Source of the DNA: Prevotella sp. UBA3776 | GTDB lineage: Bacteria; Bacteroidota; Bacteroidia; Bacteroidales; Bacteroidaceae | Length of the DNA: 15,628 nt | Assembly (NCBI GenBank): GCA_002369515.1 | Contig: DFFM01000056.1 | Location: 17,510 to 33,137 of the forward strand | Direction: 5' to 3' | Part shown: one piece after another, positions 1-7,579 of the stretch | Layout of the letters: each line of letters starts with the position of its first letter | Position numbering within the stretch: position 1 is the first letter of the stretch | Program-made: the position numbers and the translations under genes | The notes under the pieces: generated by a model | Told to the model about the DNA's origin: nothing | Seen by the model: the letters and a program-made list of their open reading frames with translations, nothing else | Databases searched by the model: none

Positions 1-1304
1 ACTTCATGGAGATTGCCAAGATGCGCGCAGGCCGTCTGCTTTGGGCCAAGATTGTGAAGTCCTTCGGTGCCAAGAACCCCAAGTCGCTCGCCCTGCGTAC
101 CCACTCGCAGACATCAGGTTGGTCGCTCACCGAGCAAGACCCCTTCAACAACGTGGGCCGCACCTGCATTGAGGCCATGGCTGCCGTGCTGGGTCACACC
201 CAGTCGCTCCACACCAACGCCCTCGACGAAGCCATTGCCCTTCCTACCGACTTCTCAGCCCGTATTGCCCGCAACACCCAGATCTACATCCAGAACGAGA
301 CCAAGGTGTGCAAGCAGATCGACCCGTGGGCAGGTTCCTACTATGTGGAGACCCTGACCAACGAGCTCGTCCACAAGGCTTGGGAGCACATTCAGGAAAT
401 CGAGAAGCTCGGCGGTATGGCCAAGGCCATTGAGACCGGACTTCCCAAGATGCGCATCGAGGAGGCCGCAGCCCGCACTCAGGCCCGCATCGACTCGGGC
501 GTCCAGACCATCGTCGGCACCAACAAGTACCGTTTGGAGCACGAAGACCCCATCGACATCCTCGAAGTGGATAACACCGCAGTGCGCAAGCAGCAGGAAG
601 AGAGCCTTGCCCAGGTTCGTGCATCGCGCGACGAGGCTGCCTGTCAGGCTGCCCTGAAGGCCATCACCGAGTGTGTGCGCGACTTCAACGAGGGTCGCAA
701 GTCGGAGAACAACCTGCTCGACCTGGCCGTCAAGGCTGCACAGCTGCGTTGTACCCTGGGTGAAATCAGTGATGCCTGCGAAGAAATCGTAGGCCGTTAT
801 AAAGCAGTAATCAGAACAATTTCAGGCGTGTATAGTTCAGAAAGCAAGAACGACAGCGACTTCGAGCTCGCTTGTCAGTTGACAGAAGAGTTTGCAAAGA
901 AAGAAGGCCGTCGTCCGCGCATCTTCGTTGCCAAAATGGGTCAGGACGGCCACGACCGTGGAGCCAAGGTGGTGGCAACAGGTTATGCCGACTGTGGTTT
1001 CGACGTGGACATGGGTCCCTTGTTCCAGACTCCTGAGGAGGCCGCCCGCGAAGCCGTAGAGAACGATGTCCACATTGTGGGTGCATCGTCGCTGGCTGCT
1101 GGCCACAAGACCCTCATCCCGCAGCTTATTGAGGAACTCAAGAAACTGGGTCGCGAGGACATCATGGTCATTGCCGGTGGTGTGATTCCCGCCCAGGACT
1201 ACGACTTCCTCTACAAGGCCGGTGTGGCCGCAATCTTCGGTCCCGGCACCAGCGTGGCCAAGGCTGCCGTTGAAATGATGAACATTCTGCTCGACAAAGA
1301 GTAA
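1..1304 (+). CDS. mutA: methylmalonyl-CoA mutase large subunit, 5'-truncated by the window edge
   Basis: This adenosylcobalamin enzyme interconverts methylmalonyl-CoA and succinyl-CoA; in Bacteroidales it belongs to the cytoplasmic succinate-to-propionate route. The reading frame is open from base 3, so the Met at base 6 is internal. About 433 C-terminal residues are visible, against roughly 715 in the usual large subunit. The visible part starts late in the catalytic TIM barrel (RTHSQTSG near bases 90-115, a substrate-pocket segment typical of the catalytic subunit; then FNNVGRT and LHTNALDEA). A linker follows at about bases 790-890, then the B12-binding domain with the DGHDRG motif. The cobalt-ligating His codon is at 951-953, followed by the GASSL and AGGVIP elements. 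The small subunit (mutB) would normally lie upstream, outside the window. Some genomes name this gene scpA or mcm; related isobutyryl-CoA mutases are less likely given the RTHSQTSG segment. Confidence 0.96.
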   Translation, partial: FMEIAKMRAGRLLWAKIVKSFGAKNPKSLALRTHSQTSGWSLTEQDPFNNVGRTCIEAMAAVLGHTQSLHTNALDEAIALPTDFSARIARNTQIYIQNETKVCKQIDPWAGSYYVETLTNELVHKAWEHIQEIEKLGGMAKAIETGLPKMRIEEAAARTQARIDSGVQTIVGTNKYRLEHEDPIDILEVDNTAVRKQQEESLAQVRASRDEAACQAALKAITECVRDFNEGRKSENNLLDLAVKAAQLRCTLGEISDACEEIVGRYKAVIRTISGVYSSESKNDSDFELACQLTEEFAKKEGRRPRIFVAKMGQDGHDRGAKVVATGYADCGFDVDMGPLFQTPEEAAREAVENDVHIVGASSLAAGHKTLIPQLIEELKKLGREDIMVIAGGVIPAQDYDFLYKAGVAAIFGPGTSVAKAAVEMMNILLDKE

Positions 1305-1352
1305 GTCTTTGCCGGCAGGCTCCTCGCATCAGGCAGGAGTACCATAACATTT

Positions 1353-1397
1353 ACGGGAAGACGTCCGCTGAGCTTTCAGCAACGTCTTCCCGTTTTT
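1353..1397 (+). terminator. intrinsic terminator of the mutase gene
   Basis: ACGGGAAGACGT (1353-1364) pairs perfectly over 12 bp with ACGTCTTCCCGT (1382-1393). A second stem inside it (GCTGA 1367-1371 with TCAGC 1376-1380) closes a 4-nt loop. A T-rich run follows directly. It lies 49 bases after the mutase stop and separates that gene from the toxin-antitoxin module. Confidence 0.9.
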
Positions 1398-1571
1398 CTT
1401 GTCCCGTTTGTTTGAACCTCAAACGATTGTTGTTTCTTCCAAAATGGCAGGCCATGTCGGTGTTATTATTATAACCTCCGCGCCTCGGCGTGAACCTTTC
1501 CTGTTTCTTATTGCACATTTTTCTGCTCATTTTTCCGTTTTTTCGCAACTAATGCAAAAAAAAAGGAAAAG

Positions 1572-1607
1572 CCGCAACAACTTTCATTTTTTTTCTATAT
1601 ATTTGCA
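1572..1607 (+). promoter_or_regulatory. promoter of the toxin-antitoxin module, within a 36-nt repeated sequence
   Basis: TATATTTG at 1598-1605 matches the Bacteroidetes -7 consensus TAnnTTTG and lies 28 bases before the antitoxin ATG. No canonical -33 TTTG is present at the usual spacing. The whole stretch 1572-1607 recurs at 2524-2559 with two mismatches. Confidence 0.65.
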
Positions 1608-1632
1608 CCATAACAATCAAATTGACAAGATT

Positions 1633-1851
1633 ATGAGCTACACAGAAATGGCACAATTGGAGCTGATGAATGCGGCAGTTAACATCACCTCGAAAGAAGA
1701 CCTTGATGCTCTGCGCCTGACACTCTCGCTCTTCTTTGCAGAGCGGGCTCAGAAAGCGATAGACAGAATGTGGGATGAAGGGACTTTCGACCAGCGCAAA
1801 CTTGACGAGTTGCGCGGACAGCATCTTCGCACACCTTACAAGAGTCACTAA
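1633..1851 (+). CDS. antitoxin of a PIN-type toxin-antitoxin pair
   Basis: A 72-residue protein beginning MSYTEMAQLELMN. The ATG at 1633 is preferred over the longer upstream open frame because the -7 promoter box sits just upstream of it and the extension is T-rich intergenic sequence. The C-terminal half carries the pattern FFAERAQKAIDRMW, then H-x-RTPY near the end. I recognise this from the small unnamed antitoxins encoded directly before PIN_3-type toxins in Bacteroidetes. Such antitoxins bind and neutralise the cognate PIN ribonuclease, and many also repress the operon. The stop overlaps the toxin start by one base (TAATG), which implies translational coupling. No DNA-binding fold can be assigned by eye. 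Function is inferred from family resemblance and gene order. Confidence 0.8.
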   Translation: MSYTEMAQLELMNAAVNITSKEDLDALRLTLSLFFAERAQKAIDRMWDEGTFDQRKLDELRGQHLRTPYKSH

Positions 1852-2264
1852 TGATGCTATACATTGTTCTTGATACCAACGCTCTTATTCAATCTTTGCC
1901 CACGCGAAGCCAGTACCACAAGATTTGGACTGATTTTCTCGCGGGTAAGTACCATTTGTGCGTAAGCAATGAGATACTGACTGAGTACGAGGAGATTCTT
2001 GCCGTGCACACATCTCCCGAAGTGGCGCATAATGTTGTTGAGGCCATAGCCCGACACCCGCAGACCCGCTATCGTGAATCATACTACCGTTTTCACCTGC
2101 TATCTAATATAGACAAGGATGACGACAAATTTGTTGATTGTGCCATTACTGCCGGAGCAGATTATATCGTTACAGAAGATAGTCATTTTAATCACCTTAA
2201 GCAAATTCGATTCCCCCGTCTCAGCATTCTTACACTCGACGAGTTTATCGACATGCTGAAATAA
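1851..2264 (+). CDS. PIN-domain toxin (putative ribonuclease, COG1569/PIN_3 type)
   Basis: A 137-residue single-domain protein, the normal size for this toxin class. The acidic PIN residues are visible in order: D8 in the N-terminal LDTNAL strand, E45 in EILTEYEEI, D92 and D96 in DDKFVDCAI, and D110 in VTEDSHF. These would coordinate Mg2+ or Mn2+ for single-strand RNA cleavage, as in VapC-type toxins. The start overlaps the antitoxin stop (TAATG); a second ATG follows at once, so the protein could start one residue later. The module is complete, with no missing catalytic position. The substrate RNA cannot be read from the sequence. VapC is only a functional analogy; the closest named group is the putative PIN-family toxin component. 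Confidence 0.9.
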   Translation: MMLYIVLDTNALIQSLPTRSQYHKIWTDFLAGKYHLCVSNEILTEYEEILAVHTSPEVAHNVVEAIARHPQTRYRESYYRFHLLSNIDKDDDKFVDCAITAGADYIVTEDSHFNHLKQIRFPRLSILTLDEFIDMLK

Positions 2265-2463
2265 TGTTTATCAAGGATCTAATACTACTCTCCTCAAAAA
2301 ACTACTACCATGACAGCACTATTTGAAGTTGAAGGGAATTAGTGTTAGTTAGCGGAATTTAGCAGAATTATATCCGTTTTTTTGTTTCGCTCAAGGCATT
2401 CCTCCAGAGGTCAAAGACCTCTTAACTCCCGTTAGCTCCTTTTTGACTATTCTTCATTTATAC

Positions 2464-2490
2464 TGTTGTCTTTGTTGTCCCTGTTGTCTT
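2464..2490. repeat. three tandem 9-nt units
   Basis: TGTTGTCTT, TGTTGTCCC and TGTTGTCTT lie head to tail. The unit length resembles that of the larger minisatellite at 13892-14040, although the sequence differs. Confidence 0.8.
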
Positions 2491-2523
2491 TTTTTGCCTC
2501 TGTTTTAAAAAAGTTTGGCTCAA

Positions 2524-2559
2524 CCGCAACAACTTTCAATTTTTTTGTATATATTTGCA
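2524..2559 (+). promoter_or_regulatory. second copy of the 36-nt promoter-like sequence
   Basis: It is identical to 1572-1607 at 34 of 36 positions, including TATATTTG (2550-2557). A transcript would start near 2564, just before the hairpin 2568-2589 and the small frame at 2604. Confidence 0.6.
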
Positions 2560-2603
2560 ACCGACAAGCCTGCCCATTCGGTGGCGGGTGAGTCGTATTT
2601 TCG

Positions 2604-2753
2604 ATGGAACGTGCTTCTGCAGCCGCGACATTAGGCTCGCGCAGCCTACTTCGCCAAAAAAGGAGCACAAAAGGACGTTTTCTAAACGTTATCTTCGGCC
2701 GTAGAATCTCGCAAATTCAAGTCCAGAAGAAACGCAACCGAACGTCCACTTAG
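2604..2753 (+). CDS. possible 49-residue very basic small protein (or noncoding leader)
   Basis: An ATG-to-TAG frame of 49 residues lies 46 bases after a good -7 box. It begins MERASAATLGSRSLLRQ and ends KKRNRTST, with about a third Arg or Lys and few acidic residues. Codon use is unremarkable and there is no Shine-Dalgarno, which is normal here. The composition suggests a nucleic-acid-binding peptide if it is translated. The alternative is that the transcript is a structured RNA and the frame is incidental: a 7-bp hairpin with two G-U pairs sits just before it (2568-2589) and another structured stretch follows. I do not recognise a named family and propose no function. Confidence 0.4.
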   Translation: MERASAAATLGSRSLLRQKRSTKGRFLNVIFGRRISQIQVQKKRNRTST

Positions 2754-2813
2754 TGTGTATTGTAATCTTTTCTCTATTTTTTGTAAATAGGGAAATCTGC
2801 TACAATATATCAC

Positions 2814-2907
2814 GACGTGGGTCATCTCGAGTTGCTTATCCTGGACAAGGCAATGCGAGAGCCCTACGGCGGGATAAGCGATGGAAAGTTTCTCCCACGT
2901 CTTTTTT
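2814..2907 (+). ncRNA. candidate structured RNA or attenuator upstream of the HEPN-like gene
   Basis: The outer stem GACGTGGG (2814-2821) pairs perfectly with CCCACGTC (2894-2901), followed by T6 (2902-2907). Inside it, GCTTATCC (2834-2841) pairs perfectly with GGATAAGC (2872-2879), extendable to about 11 bp with wobble and A-T pairs. The remaining loop contains a short GGC/GCC pairing. Nested stems plus a T-run are the layout of a compact RNA ending in its own terminator, or of a leader controlling readthrough into the gene at 2980. It does not match SRP RNA, 6S RNA or a riboswitch that I know. No convincing promoter lies immediately upstream (TATTTTTTG at 2775-2783 is off consensus), so it may belong to a transcript from 2524-2559. 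Confidence 0.4.
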
Positions 2908-2979
2908 GTTTCCATTCAGTACTTACTATTATTCATCAGCCAAGGCTGGGAGAGCGAGTAGGCACAAGAAAAAAACATT

Positions 2980-3471
2980 ATGGAACAGTTTCTTGACTTT
3001 CAGTATTTGGATGGACATGGAAAGACTTATCTTTCATCAACTGATTTGCGATTATTTTATTACGACATCTGTTTTGACAGAGAAACAGCTTACCATTCTT
3101 TCTATGAGTGGAATGAAGAAATTGAAAACTATTTGAAGAAGAATGGAACAACAGTGGGCATAGTAGAAAAAGGGCAGATGCTTTCTACAATAGAAAACGA
3201 CAGAGTTTTATTAACACTTTCGGAGGAAGATAAAGGAAATAAAGCTGCTTGTTTTTTCAGGCATTTAAGAAATTCTTTTTTTCATTACAACATAGAAAAA
3301 AATAACGATTACTATTGTATAAAAGATTATTATCCAAATAGTGAGAATCTATCTATGATAGGTATAATTAAAACTTGTGTGTTTACAGGGTTGATAAGTC
3401 TCTTTTTTGACCAAAAGACCAAGATCGAAGGTGTTATTTTTGAAAACCAAAGAGGGGAATCTTATGAATGA
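2980..3471 (+). CDS. uncharacterised protein with a HEPN-like R-x4-H motif
   Basis: A 163-residue, probably cytoplasmic protein with no signal peptide or membrane segment. The central part contains a helix-like stretch ending in RHLRNSFFH. R97 and H102 form the R-x4-H arrangement seen at the catalytic site of HEPN ribonucleases, in the usual 'LRN-x-x-x-H' context. The C-terminal part (about 124-145) is a second hydrophobic helix. HEPN proteins are common toxins or phage-defence effectors. The gene is clearly more AT-rich than the mutase and the genes after 8575, which suggests recent transfer. It follows the structured element 2814-2907 and ends 37 bases before the LRR gene, so the two could be co-transcribed. 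No partner antitoxin protein is encoded next to it, unless the peptide at 2604 or the RNA serves. The HEPN assignment rests on one motif by eye and is tentative. Confidence 0.6.
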   Translation: MEQFLDFQYLDGHGKTYLSSTDLRLFYYDICFDRETAYHSFYEWNEEIENYLKKNGTTVGIVEKGQMLSTIENDRVLLTLSEEDKGNKAACFFRHLRNSFFHYNIEKNNDYYCIKDYYPNSENLSMIGIIKTCVFTGLISLFFDQKTKIEGVIFENQRGESYE

Positions 3472-3508
3472 TTATACTTCACCGTAGACAGATAAAAATG
3501 CAAGTCAT

Positions 3509-6500
3509 ATGAAACACTTACACATTACAATTTTGCTCGCCGTGCTCATGAGCATGGTTGGAGCTAAAGCATTGGCCATTGAGACAAACAATCCTTCAGG
3601 AGTTATACTTAACTCAACGAACTTCCCCGATGCAATATTCCGGGCAAAAATCTCAAATCTTACGGGAGTGGCTGAGAATGGCACGATTAGTGAAGATAAG
3701 CTCTTGTCTGTGAATATTCTTTCTGTTGACCAATGTGGTATAACATCTCTCAAAGGAGTGGAGTTCTTTACGGCACTGACAGAGTTGGTTTGTTACGGAA
3801 ACCAACTGACCAGCCTTGATGTATCTAAGAATACGGCACTGGCAAAGTTGTGGTGTAGTAACAATCAGTTGAGCGTCATTGACGTGTCGAAGAACACCGC
3901 GTTGAAAACTTTGTATTGTTACGGAAACCAACTGACCAGCCTTGATATATCTAAGAATACGGCACTGACAACGTTGTGGTGTAGTAACGACCAGCTAACC
4001 AATCTTGATGTGTCCAAGAACGCGGCATTGAAATATTTAGATTGTTCCTACAGTCTCTTAACTAGCCTTGACGTGTCCAAGAACACGGCACTGACTGAGT
4101 TGTATTGTAGCTATAATCATCTGACCTGCCTATATTTGAGCAAGAACACTCAATTAGCGTATAAAAATATAAATCACCAGTCCTCTACTCTTTCCGCATC
4201 CTCCAATGGAAACCTTTATTCTATAAATGTTGGATCAGGTGTGAATGGCTCTAAGATTTCCGAGTTCAAAGTGGATGGTGTGTCTGTTACTCCTTCTGTT
4301 CAGAACGGGGTGCTGAGTTTCATCTCGTCTGCCAAGCCACAGGTGATTACATATATGTATGATACAGACAACAGTGTTGCAGGGAAGATGGGTGTAACTA
4401 TCAATGTGAATGCCCCAGATGCCCCCGTTATCACAGGTGTTGTGCTGAATTCCACCAATTTCCCAGATGCCACGTTCCGTGCATATATTTCAAATCTTAC
4501 GGGCGTGGCTGAGAATGATATTATCAGCGAGGAGAAACTGCTGGAGGTAGAAGCAATTCAAGTACCTGAAAATTCTGTTTCATCATTAAAAGGAATAGAG
4601 TTTTTCTCTGCTCTGACAGATTTGTATTGTTATTACAACAATTTGACTAGCCTTGATGTATCACATAATACGGCACTAAGGGTCTTACAGTGTTATCACA
4701 ATAAGCTGACTAGCCTTAATGTTTCCAAGAACACGTCACTGATAGTGTTGTCATGTGGAGACAACCAACTGACAAGTCTTGATGTCTCAAAGAACACGGT
4801 GCTTCAAGCTTTGTCATGTGGAGGCAATCAGTTAGCCGGTCTTAATGTTTCAAATAACACTGCACTACAATCATTGAATTGTGGATACAACCAGCTGACC
4901 AGTCTTGACGTTTCAAATAATACAGCATTGACAACGTTGCAATGTGGAGGCAACCAATTGACTAACCTTAATGTTTCAAAAAACACTGCTCTGAATTCAT
5001 TGTATTGTGGTGCCAACCAGCTGACGAGTATTGATGTAACCAATAACACAGCACTGAGAGAATTGTATAGTGGAGACAACCAACTGACTACCCTTGATGT
5101 TTCTATGAACACAGCTTTAGGGACATTACATTGTGAAAATAATCTGCTTACAAGGTTAGATGTTACTAATAACAACTTGGGAGGTTTGTATTGTGCAAAC
5201 AATATGTTGACTAGCCTTGATGTTTCCCAAAACACATATTTAGGAGTACTAGATTGCGCTGGAAACCAATTAACAAACCTCAATGTCACACAAAATACAT
5301 ATTTAAACAGGTTGAACTGTAATTCCAATCAGCTTACAAACCTTAATCTCAGTAACTGTACCAGATTACAAAGTGGTTATTGCGACATTTCCACCCAGAC
5401 ATTGAATCTTTTTGCTTCATCCAATGGAAATATGTATTCTATCAATGTGGGTACAGGTGTGAATGGCTCGAAGATTTCTGAGTTCAAGGTGGATGGTGTG
5501 TCTGTTACTCCTTCTGTTCAGAACGGGGTGCTGAGTTTCAGCTCGTCTGCCAAGCCACAGGTGATTACATACATGTATGATACAGACAACAGCGTTGCAG
5601 GAAAGATGGATGTAACCATCAATGTTTCAATAAGCGACGAAAATGCTGACACAGACATTTCGCAAATGGACAACGTGGTTTACATAGACCGGACTGAAGT
5701 TAAAACAGGAGGCCAGGCAGTGTTGTCGATAAAAATGAAGAATTCGGCACCCATCAGGGGATTCCAATTCGATCTGTATCTGCCCAACGGTGTGACTGCC
5801 GCGAAAAATTCTAAAGGAAGAATAGTGGCTTCATTGTCGTCTGGACGATTAGGTGACGATGATGAACACACGCTGACCACCGCTGAGCAGGCAGACGGAG
5901 GCATCAGATTCCTGAGCAGTTCGCTCTATGATGAGAATTTCATGGGCAACGACGGCGAGATTGTTTCGCTGACGGTGAACGTTGCCGAAGACATGGAGGA
6001 CGGTGACTATCCCCTTGAAATCAAAAATGCCCGACTCACCGAGACCGACATCAGCAGGTATTATATCACTGATTACGTGAAATCTACTTTGGCTGTTTCT
6101 TCGTACATGCTTGGCGACATCAATGCCGACGACGAAGTGGATGTGAGAGACTACACAGGTGTGGCCAATCACATCATGGGAAATACGCCGGAAGGATTCG
6201 TCATGAAGGCTGGTGACATTGACGAGAACGGCGAGATTGACGTTAGAGACTACACGGGTATCGCCAACATCATTATGACGAGCACCATCGGCAGCAACCA
6301 TTCGCCTGTTAAACGGTCGATGGATAAAATGAAGGCATCTGCACCCGTTGACCTCAGTTCGCTGGACAACGTGGCATACGTAGCCGATGCTACCATTACT
6401 GCAGGCACACAAACAGACCTGTCTATCTGCATGAAGAACTCTGCACCCATCAGAGGCTTCCAGTTCGACTTGTATCTGCCCGAGGGTGTTACTGTTGCCA

Positions 6501-7549
6501 AAACCGAAAAAGGAAGAATCATCGCCTCGCTATCGTCAGAACGACTTGATGTGGACGACGAGCACACACTCATTACAGAAGAACAGTCTGACGGTGCCAT
6601 TCGGTTCCTCTGCAGTTCGCTCTACGATGAGAATTTCACAGGCAACGAAGGTGAAATAGCCAGTCTGAAGGTGAATGTCAGTGAAGATGCTGTTAGCGGT
6701 GATTATACGGTACTGCTCAAGAATATCATTCTGACTGAAACGGATATCAGTAAGTATTACAAAACAGACGAAATAGAAAGTGTTCTGACTATCGAAGATA
6801 AGGGCGACGGCAGGTTGCATTTTGACGAGAGTTCTGCCACCCTGCCTAACTACACCGTTGGCGAGAAAGCCAATGTGGCAATGAAACGCAAACTGACTGC
6901 AGGGAACTGGAGCACCATAGTGCTGCCGTTCACACTGACTAAGGAAAAGGCGGAAACTGTGTTTGGGAGTGACATGCAGCTGGCAGAGTTCAGCGGGTTC
7001 TCCACTGAATATTCTGATGATAATGATGTGATTCCTGATGCTATCCAGATTCATTTCAGCACCTATACCATGACTGCGCGCAAAAACATGACTGGCGGCA
7101 AACTGTTTCTCATTAAGACCGCCAAAGACATGGAGAGCTTTGAAGCCGATGAGGTAACGCTGGCCAACGCAGTAACCGATGTTTCGAAAGCCGATGAATG
7201 GGGTACCAACGGAAAATTCACAGGTTCGCTAGTTAAAACAATTGTTCCCGAAAATGGGCTGTTCATCAATGACAATAAATTCTGGTACTCAACAGGACAG
7301 ACTAACATAAAAGCCTTCCGTGGATGGTTTGAACTGGGTGCTGTTCTGAATAAGAATACCAACTTCAGTGCGAAAATAGCTTTCTTTATCGATAACGAAG
7401 AGACTTCAATAGAAGGGCTGACAAAGGGTGCCAGACTGGATGGTGCGGTTTATACCTTGAATGGACAATTAGTAGGTAGAAACCTATCGGACAAAAACCT
7501 GCAAAAAGGCGTTTATATCAGAAACGGAAAGAAATTTGTAGTAAAATGA
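3509..7549 (+). CDS. secreted LRR protein with cohesin-like and dockerin modules and a C-terminal sorting tail
   Basis: A 1346-residue surface or secreted protein. Modules in order: signal peptide (about 1-23, ending AKALA); a cap beginning VILNSTNFPDA; about 6 leucine-rich repeats of 21 residues (about 90-215, pattern LTSLDVSKNTALTxLxC); a beta domain (about 233-301). Cap, LRR (about 12 repeats, 369-620) and beta domain (636-706) then recur. A cohesin-like domain (about 716-860) follows, then a type I dockerin-like pair of calcium loops (DINADDEVDVRD, 870-881; DIDENGEIDVRD, 903-914), a second cohesin-like domain (about 946-1096) and a C-terminal region. The last 35 residues (VYTLNGQLVG, then KGVYIRNGKKFVVK) resemble the sorting tails of Prevotella type IX secretion cargo. 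LRR proteins of this BspA-like kind often mediate adhesion; the ligand is unknown. Having cohesin-like and dockerin-like parts in one chain suggests self-assembly or binding to similar proteins. Confidence 0.9.
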   Translation: MKHLHITILLAVLMSMVGAKALAIETNNPSGVILNSTNFPDAIFRAKISNLTGVAENGTISEDKLLSVNILSVDQCGITSLKGVEFFTALTELVCYGNQLTSLDVSKNTALAKLWCSNNQLSVIDVSKNTALKTLYCYGNQLTSLDISKNTALTTLWCSNDQLTNLDVSKNAALKYLDCSYSLLTSLDVSKNTALTELYCSYNHLTCLYLSKNTQLAYKNINHQSSTLSASSNGNLYSINVGSGVNGSKISEFKVDGVSVTPSVQNGVLSFISSAKPQVITYMYDTDNSVAGKMGVTINVNAPDAPVITGVVLNSTNFPDATFRAYISNLTGVAENDIISEEKLLEVEAIQVPENSVSSLKGIEFFSALTDLYCYYNNLTSLDVSHNTALRVLQCYHNKLTSLNVSKNTSLIVLSCGDNQLTSLDVSKNTVLQALSCGGNQLAGLNVSNNTALQSLNCGYNQLTSLDVSNNTALTTLQCGGNQLTNLNVSKNTALNSLYCGANQLTSIDVTNNTALRELYSGDNQLTTLDVSMNTALGTLHCENNLLTRLDVTNNNLGGLYCANNMLTSLDVSQNTYLGVLDCAGNQLTNLNVTQNTYLNRLNCNSNQLTNLNLSNCTRLQSGYCDISTQTLNLFASSNGNMYSINVGTGVNGSKISEFKVDGVSVTPSVQNGVLSFSSSAKPQVITYMYDTDNSVAGKMDVTINVSISDENADTDISQMDNVVYIDRTEVKTGGQAVLSIKMKNSAPIRGFQFDLYLPNGVTAAKNSKGRIVASLSSGRLGDDDEHTLTTAEQADGGIRFLSSSLYDENFMGNDGEIVSLTVNVAEDMEDGDYPLEIKNARLTETDISRYYITDYVKSTLAVSSYMLGDINADDEVDVRDYTGVANHIMGNTPEGFVMKAGDIDENGEIDVRDYTGIANIIMTSTIGSNHSPVKRSMDKMKASAPVDLSSLDNVAYVADATITAGTQTDLSICMKNSAPIRGFQFDLYLPEGVTVAKTEKGRIIASLSSERLDVDDEHTLITEEQSDGAIRFLCSSLYDENFTGNEGEIASLKVNVSEDAVSGDYTVLLKNIILTETDISKYYKTDEIESVLTIEDKGDGRLHFDESSATLPNYTVGEKANVAMKRKLTAGNWSTIVLPFTLTKEKAETVFGSDMQLAEFSGFSTEYSDDNDVIPDAIQIHFSTYTMTARKNMTGGKLFLIKTAKDMESFEADEVTLANAVTDVSKADEWGTNGKFTGSLVKTIVPENGLFINDNKFWYSTGQTNIKAFRGWFELGAVLNKNTNFSAKIAFFIDNEETSIEGLTKGARLDGAVYTLNGQLVGRNLSDKNLQKGVYIRNGKKFVVK
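4240..4400 (+). repeat. intragenic duplicated segment, copy 1
   Basis: It encodes the beta domain after the first LRR block. It is nearly identical at DNA level to copy 2 at 5457-5617, with only scattered, mostly synonymous changes, whereas the LRR blocks around them differ much more. Confidence 0.85.
5457..5617 (+). repeat. intragenic duplicated segment, copy 2
   Basis: Second copy of the segment at 4240-4400, encoding the beta domain between the second LRR block and the first cohesin-like domain. Confidence 0.85.
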
Positions 7550-7579
7550 CAGACTGAACAGAAAACAGGAGAAAACAAT

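Larger units (their letters stand above)
1305..1632. other. intergenic region between mutA and the toxin-antitoxin module
   Basis: It holds the mutase terminator at its left end and the toxin-antitoxin promoter at its right end. Between them (about 1400-1560) is T-rich sequence with a weak hairpin (CGTTTG with CAAACG near 1406-1425). I see no convincing gene there. Confidence 0.6.
2265..2603. other. intergenic region after the toxin gene
   Basis: It contains a short perfect hairpin, AGAGGTC (2406-2412) with GACCTCT (2416-2422), followed after 17 bases by a T5 run (2440-2444). This may be a weak terminator for the toxin operon. A 9-nt tandem repeat lies at 2464-2490 and a second copy of the toxin-antitoxin promoter sequence at 2524-2559. 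A hairpin with two G-U pairs (2568-2574 with 2583-2589) follows. No long reading frame on either strand looks real. Confidence 0.55.

Noticed and set aside
790..890. Locally AT-richer stretch inside the mutase gene
   Set aside because: It coincides with the interdomain linker before the B12 domain; relaxed codon choice there is enough to explain it, and the frame is intact.
1399..1632. Upstream extension of the antitoxin frame
   Set aside because: It is T-rich intergenic sequence containing the promoter box; a start at 1633 fits the promoter and the family length.
5849..6600. Long open frames on the minus strand opposite the cohesin/dockerin region
   Set aside because: They mirror the real plus-strand gene, with no recognisable domain and no promoter.
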